Shown here: piece by piece, positions 58,388 through 64,000 of the stretch
Numbering within the stretch: position 1 is the stretch's first letter
How the letters are laid out: every line of letters starts with the position of its first letter
DNA from: Eonycteris spelaea
Taxonomy: Eukaryota; Chordata; Mammalia; Chiroptera; Pteropodidae
Direction of reading: 5' to 3'
NCBI GenBank assembly: GCA_003508835.1
Contig: PUFA01000070.1
Span: forward strand, 5,580,001-5,644,000
DNA length: 64,000 nucleotides
The notes under the pieces: generated by a model
What the model was told of the DNA's origin: nothing
The model's input: only the letters and a program-made list of their open reading frames with translations
Database searches by the model: none
Translations under genes and position numbers: made by a program

Positions 58388-58830
58388 GGCAGATAAACAT
58401 ATTAAACTCAGAACTTTCACCATAGAAATACAGTATGCATCATATATACATTAAAATAACTGTTTTAGTAAAATAATACAACTTGTTAAATAATGAAAAA
58501 TTTGAAATTATTGGTTTGATAGTTTTATACTTTTTGGTTAAAAATTTTATAAATTTATAATATTTATATATCAAATTTATGACTAATTATAGGCTTTTAT
58601 TAAAAATAATTTAAAAAGTATAATTTGGCACTTGTAAGAAAAATTGTTTGGAGCTTAAAATTGGTTAAACTAGAATCACTATTTTATTATCACTTCCATG
58701 TAATACTTATTTATATCCTTGTTAATTATTTTTAAGACAATTTTTACATAAAATTAGGTTTACAACAAAATCAGGATTTTTGTTACCTATTTGCTGTTTT
58801 ATTAATTTATATTGTTAACAACTGAAGATG
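58388..58830. other. Very AT-rich unassigned stretch
   Basis: 58500-58620 is more than 80% A+T by eye. No gene seen. Confidence 0.5.
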
Positions 58831-58834
58831 TGAG

Positions 58835-59265
58835 GCTATAAAAATAATTTAAAAGTTTATTTGAGGGCCTTAAAGGATTCAAAACCAGGAGACACGGATT
58901 CATGTGGCAACCCAAACTATGCTCTGAAGAGAACAAGGAATGGCGGAGTTTATAAAGGCAAAAGACACAAAGTATAATTCTTCTATGCAAATGAAGAACT
59001 GCTGGTTAGACTGATAGGGTTTGGTTAGTCCCAGAATGCAAACGAGGGGTGGTGGTGAAAGCAAGGAAGGAAGTGAAGTCCATACATGTTCATTTAGCAG
59101 TTGTTCCAAGATGTATACGGCTTGGCCTTGAGCTGAGTTGAGCAACAAGCTTAGCAACTCAATAGCAGCTCTGAGAGTTGAGGCACACAGTGTGCATAGG
59201 CCCCATAGCACTAATAGTCTCCTGGCTCTTTTAAGTGACTCTCTCAACAATGCTTATTACATGTT
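58835..59265 (-). mobile_element. LTR-like element, antisense
   Basis: On the minus strand 'tttgcctttataaactccgc' (a TATA box) precedes 'ccctcaaataaacttttaaa' (an AATAAA signal) by about 85 bases. U3-like sequence extends to about 59265. Minus-strand frames of 62 and 116 codons (58802-58990 and 58900-59250) lie in the LTR and show no gag, pol or env motif, so I do not call a gene. Probably a solo LTR of unassigned family. Confidence 0.6.
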
Positions 59266-61005
59266 TTTTTTCCATTAGCAACATATACTTCATCGATTAT
59301 GATGTTTGAGTCATCTTAACTCTATCCTTTATCTTCTAAATTATATTTAGGGATTTTAGTTGAAATGCCTAATATTTTAGACAATAGTCCTCTGATTATG
59401 TTTGCCTGGGAAAGTACTAAACTTAACTGAACCAGCCAGGTCCCCACTGATGATGAGTAGGCCCTAGTTACCCTAATGGTTCTTCATCAAAAGTTGTCCT
59501 ACCCATGGTGAACCCATCTTGCAAAATGTCCCCTGCACAGTGCTTGTGACTGATTTGGCTACCACAAATTGGTTGTTATACAAGTTCTCTGTAAGCTGCT
59601 CCTAGAATTCTAACTGAGGTAAAGCATATTTGCTACCCTAATTATTTTCACTCCACAAAGTGTAAGATAAACTTATCCAAGTGTGTGGGTCACTGTGAGC
59701 ACTACCAGTTTTAGCAAACCCTGCTGCTAACTAAGAAGAAGTGATTGAAGCTATTATTTAGAAGTGATTTTTTTTTAGGTAGGTTAGTGTTGCACTTTTC
59801 TTTAATGGTTTTATTTTTACTGATGACATCGAGTAACTCCTACAGTCCAGAAATTACCCCAAAAATGTAGTAAAAAACATAAGTCTAAGACACTTACTTG
59901 TCACTGATTTTCAATCAAGATGATGAAAGTGACAATTTTAATCAGAAAACTAAGTATTGGCTCTTAAATAAGTTAATAGATAGTAATAACAATTCAAATG
60001 TGTGCTATTCTTCATCACAATACTTATCCTTACATAATACATAATACAATGTGTCTGTTCAAGTCAACCTGTATTTTGGGAGAGTTTGTTATACTGTGAT
60101 TAATTGCTATAGCCATTTAGTTTCAAAATCAAATAAATATTAGTCCTCTACTTTTCAAGAATTGAATTATAAGATCAGGTTTCTCATGAGTCCATTCAAG
60201 TGAATAGTAGGCTTAACATTGCCAATTCAAAATAAAGTCAGTCTAAATCCTTATTATATCTTTGAATGCTTAAAGTCAAAAGTGTATTTCTTCTAGTTAC
60301 TTCTGCAGCTGTTTGAAACTAGACCTCTGTGCTTTGTTTCTTCAGCAGAGTGTTTTTTCATACTGTGCGGGAGGTTGTAGGTCACACAAGACATAGTCCA
60401 GTGTGTTTTTAAAGTATGAGACAACTTGAGAGTATTCTGTCTCGGTACCCATCAATGGTTTGGTCTGTTATGTTGGTAATATCTCACAGCTGAAGACCTA
60501 GACGGTGGTATCAGGCACATTCTGATCCATTGTAGAGAAGGAAGACAGCAAGCAGTTTGTTTTTCTCAGAGCTGAATTCTCTAGGCTATGGACTAAGTAC
60601 AAGCAGTTCATTTTATACTTGTTTTCGCCAATTCTAATGTAAATGACTATTAAGAGAGAGTGTGTTATCTCCCGTAGGTGAGGGATAAAGAAAACAGGAA
60701 TCTTTTCCATTGCATGAATCACTCAGCATAAGTAAACGTATTAGCGCTTTATTATCTACAATGAGCTTACCTTCATTAAACCACGAAACCCAGAGTGATA
60801 ATGTATGATACATTTTCAACTTAATGCATTCCCTCTTTTCCTCTCTTTTCTTTCTTTCTTACTTTCTCCTTTCTCCTTCTTTTATGAGAGCAGATTCATC
60901 TTTTTAAACTATATTGACGCTTTGGCCAAGACACTAGTACTCTACGTAATACCATATATTGTTGCTCAAATTGGGACCAATGGCAGAATGGAACAGTATG
61001 AAAAG
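59266..61005. other. Unassigned stretch
   Basis: A pyrimidine-rich tract lies at about 60838-60884. No gene or repeat family was recognised over 1.7 kb. Confidence 0.4.
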
Positions 61006-61009
61006 CAAC

Positions 61010-61115
61010 AGCTTAGCAGTTAGAGGACATGAGCTTCCACCATACCAGCAAGACCTTGATAATGTGACCTACTCTTTCTGAGCCTACATTTTATCACCTA
61101 TAAAATATTTGTCAG
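61010..61115 (+). mobile_element. MIR SINE fragment
   Basis: 'gccccc'-free MIR core: 'gataatgtgacctactcttt', 'ctgagcctacattttatcac', 'ctataaaatatttgtcagta'. Confidence 0.6.
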
Positions 61116-61159
61116 TATTAATAGAAGCACCTACAAGAATTTCCAAAGATATAGTAAAT

Positions 61160-61330
61160 GGGAACCATTTAACAAATATTTACCATATGCCCTGCATTTT
61201 TCTGGGTACTTTGCATACATTAACTCATTTAACTTTCACAACACCCTTTCCATTTAAGTCCCTTAAAAGGATTAAAGCAGAAGTTTTTCCAAGATCCTGT
61301 CTATCTCTAAGTAATATATGGTTAACACTG
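61160..61330 (-). mobile_element. MIR SINE fragment
   Basis: Antisense MIR: 'aaatatttaccatatgccct', 'gggtactttgcatacattaa', 'ctcatttaactttcacaaca'. Confidence 0.7.
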
Positions 61331-61715
61331 CCAGATAAATACATTATGCCTAGTTAAATTCTAATTTCAGATAAACGATGAATGCTTTTTGGAATAGGTA
61401 TGTCTCAAATATTGCAAGCAACATACTCATACTAAAAAATTTATGCTGAAAAATATTTTTTATCTGAACTTGAAATTCTTGGGTATCCTATATTTTTATT
61501 TGCTGAATCTGGAAACCCCCTATGTGGTGACGAAACATTTTTCAGGCAATCTGGACTAGAAGAAGGGTATTTAGTCTCAAACAACAATTTCAGTTTAATA
61601 AGATTGAGGTTACAAGTCTACTGATGAGAGAGAGATTAAATATAGTAGAGAGTAGGGGAGACATTACCAAGAGGAAGCAGGCTCAAGAATAGGGTAAAGG
61701 CCTCATTCCAAAGCT
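61331..61715. other. Unassigned stretch
   Basis: Possibly antisense L2 at 61615-61700. Not secure. Confidence 0.3.
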
Positions 61716-61719
61716 CTTC

Positions 61720-61868
61720 CATTTTCAATCATCACCTCAGTCTTGAGGGAGTTATTTTTCCTGCTTTACATATGAATAAAACAAAAAAACTATTAAAGAT
61801 CATACAGCTAATAAGTGAATAAACTTGGAATTGAATCCAAGCTCTTTGATCCTTAAACCTGGGAATTT
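61720..61868 (-). mobile_element. MIR SINE fragment
   Basis: 'cctgctttacatatgaataa', 'tcatacagctaataagtgaa', 'ttgaatccaagctctttgat', 'ccttaaacct' match antisense MIR. Confidence 0.7.
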
Positions 61869-62338
61869 TTTTTTTAATTGCCACGAGGTTTTTTCCTTTC
61901 AAAGGTAGATGGAAAGGAGTGATTCTTCTTTCTCTGTCAGGAGAAGGGTGACAGAGTGACTGAGATTTGAGAAGATTTGAGGTGAAAAGGCAGCAAGATG
62001 AGGTAGTTCATATCTGAACTCTTTTATGAAATTATAAGGTAGTATCATTACAGAAAGTGAAGATGGTAGAGCTGGGAATTAGGGCTTAAAGAAAAATAGA
62101 AAATGTTTGGAAATAGCCATGTTGAAACTAGTAGACATCAACTGAGATATTTCATGATGAACTGGTTTTGTGAAAAAGCTCACTGGAAGACAGTTATTAA
62201 CTTTCCAGTAATGGTGGATGTACTAGTGATTCTGTTAGGATGATATAAAGCTCAGAAGAGGAGCAGCTGTGGTCTATGAGAAGGAAGAAATGAATGGGTT
62301 TTAGACTTGTGCCCACAAGGTCATCTATGAGGAGATGC
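61869..62338. other. Unassigned stretch, possibly old L2
   Basis: Purine-rich sequence such as 'gaagatggtagagctgggaa' may be antisense L2 or MIR. No gene seen. Confidence 0.3.
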
Positions 62339-62531
62339 CAGGGGTCCTCAAGTCCTGGGCCATGGTCTGTTAGGAACAAAGCTGCATAGCAGGAGGTGAG
62401 CATCAGTTTCATCCGTATTTACAGCCGCTCCCCAGCACTAGCATCATTGCCTCAGCTGCACCTCAGACCATCACTCATTAGATTCTCATAGGAGCATCAG
62501 TCCCTGGTGCCAAAAAAGTTGGGGACCGCTG
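62339..62531 (+). mobile_element. MER1-type hAT-Charlie DNA transposon
   Basis: Left end 'caggggtcctcaagtcctgg', then 'gcatagcaggaggtgagcat', 'tatttacagccgctccccag', 'cattagattctcataggagc', and right end 'aaaaagttggggaccgctg'. Shorter than full-length MER1 as I remember it. No clear 8-bp target duplication was found. It encodes no protein. Confidence 0.88.
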
Positions 62532-62803
62532 CCTTACAAGATCTCAAAATGTTAGAGAGCTTTAGAAACACTAAGGAAGTCATAGGTTTGTTATCATTGA
62601 GCTAAAGGTTGAGAATCCAAGGGAGACTGGGAAAAGGAGATACAAAACTTCCTATTGTCCTTTTAGAGAACCAACGTTCTAGTAGTTACATACACGAGGA
62701 CTAGGCTAGATCACTACCATAGACATAATACCTGAGGATCCTTCTGGTTCTTGGACATATGCTCAATTATCTACTTCATCTTATTGTGTTTCCATCTGGA
62801 ATA
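62532..62803. other. Unassigned stretch
   Basis: No gene or repeat recognised. Confidence 0.4.

Positions 62804-62804
<1 letters not shown>

Positions 62805-62840
<36 letters not shown>
62805..62840. repeat. (TG)n microsatellite
   Basis: About 36 bases of pure TG, followed by 'gtggcgggggcagg'. Confidence 0.98.
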
Positions 62841-62841
<1 letters not shown>

Positions 62842-64000
62842 TGGCGGGGGCAGGAATTATAATACAGACAAGCTGTGGCAAATTGTATGAGCAATTTCCA
62901 ATCAACAAGAGGGTGAGCTCTGTAGGGACATATTGCTTGCTGTGGGATCTCTGGAAATTTAGTAAATCTTTCCATTCTCATTCCACTCACTCGTATATGA
63001 GAGAATTAGTTGTCTCTGTTTATAGCCAAGGACACTTATAGCTCTAAGAGGACCCAGCTTTAGATTTTTGGCAGTATTTCCTGCACAAAAACCCATCTTA
63101 AAAGCTGGACCTAAAAAAGATAGGGATGGAATTGCACAATCAGTAAGTATATGTCTCTTTCTCCCACTCCACTCTATTTTGGAGAGTTGCAAGAAGTACT
63201 ATAATAAAAAGAAAATATATTTAACATTACCTAACTAGGTGTTTCCCAAATTTATTTGGCCCATGAATCTTTTTCTTTCCTATTTAGAATAACTCCTGTC
63301 AAATTATAAGGAGTTGGCTTTCCACAGATCTCAATTTGGGATCTCCATTAATAGGAAAAGATAGAACATCTATTATGTGGCAGCCTCCTTAGAGTAGTTG
63401 AGAACACTAAAATGAAAGTAATTACCCCTGCCCTCTTCAAACTCATAATTACCAGCAGAACACTGACATCATAAATTACATTTATCAAAATTAGATTTTG
63501 ATAAAACTCTAATGCAATAAGCTTTCTCTTACTACATATGTGCAGAAATATATATATGGGCGTGTTTGAATCAATATGGGTGTATGTATTTATGTACAAT
63601 CTGTTTTAATTCTCAGTATCACTAGATTTGATTATCTCTGTTCACCGCTCATTGCAGGGGGTCTTCTTAGGCTCAGCTAAACATTCAGACTTACAAGACT
63701 ATCACAGGTCATATCTGACACTAGAATGCTCAGAAGGATATACCAAACAGGAACATGGAATGCCAGCAGGGAAGCCCTATACATTTTTCTCCTATAGGAA
63801 ACCATGCAGCAGTCCAGCCAACAGCTCAGGTATCAGGAGATGAAACTCATCAGGAGGATGAAAAATGGGTCTGGCCTAGAAGCATCATGCTCCATAGAAG
63901 CCAAGAGCCTTTGAACAACCACAAGCATAGCTTCCAGCATTCTTGTGAGGAAGACCCTAGTTGCAAGAGTCTTTATATTTAGGGTAGTCCATACCCATGG
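62841..64000. other. Unassigned stretch to the window end
   Basis: Two overlapping plus-strand frames (63628-63843 and 63755-63982) look moderately protein-like. The second carries DETHQEDEKWVWPRS. A pyrimidine tract ending in 'tctcctatag' at 63798 could be a splice acceptor. The frames disagree and no family is recognised, so I do not call a gene. Confidence 0.3.

Noticed and set aside
58900..59250. 116-codon minus-strand frame
   Set aside because: Lies in an LTR-like element between U3-like sequence and the TATA/AATAAA region. It has no retroviral protein motif.
1..64000. CRISPR arrays, bacterial operons, tRNA, rRNA or snRNA genes
   Set aside because: No regularly spaced repeats, no dense coding, and no recognisable structural-RNA landmarks on either strand. 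The repeat content is mammalian.

Overview
This window looks like non-coding DNA from a placental mammal: AT-rich, poor in CpG, and built from layers of old retroelements and simple repeats. I see no complete protein-coding gene, no CpG island, no structural RNA gene and no CRISPR-like array. The longest open frame is 134 codons, and it runs through a microsatellite. The two best-preserved LINE-1 3' ends resemble, from memory, LINE-1 of laurasiatherians (bats, horse and relatives). I see no Alu, rodent B1/B2, ruminant Bov, carnivore SINEC, pig or horse tRNA SINE in 64 kb. That rules out some SINE-rich genomes only weakly, so order and species stay undetermined.

Layout. 0-5 kb: a LINE-1 fragment with an inverted end, one MIR and one L2 piece. 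5-12 kb: a LINE-1 3' end with target duplications, MER5A, an MLT1 LTR, an older LINE-1 tail and a small acidic coding-like remnant at 8.3-8.5 kb. 12-18 kb: two MLT1-type LTRs and an LTR-like copy. 18-23 kb: a long L2 copy with recognisable reverse-transcriptase-region homology, then a LINE-1 split by a TA-flanked Tigger/MER2-like transposon. 23-32 kb: a MIR cluster, an LTR, several L2 pieces and a second compound Tigger-like element. 32-46 kb: mainly MIR, L2 and MLT1 pieces. Between two L2 segments at 41.3-41.9 kb lies a decayed, cysteine- and sequon-rich coding-like stretch, the least explained part of the window. 46-64 kb: AT, GA and GT repeats, MIR, L2, MER5A, MER1, two LINE-1 tails and an LTR.

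No genes can be shown to work together here. The window is best read as intergenic or deep intronic sequence. Its visible history is repeated insertion: L2 and MIR first, then MLT1, LINE-1 and DNA transposons, then microsatellite growth. Repeat names come from memory of consensus sequences, so most edges are good only to about 10-30 bases.
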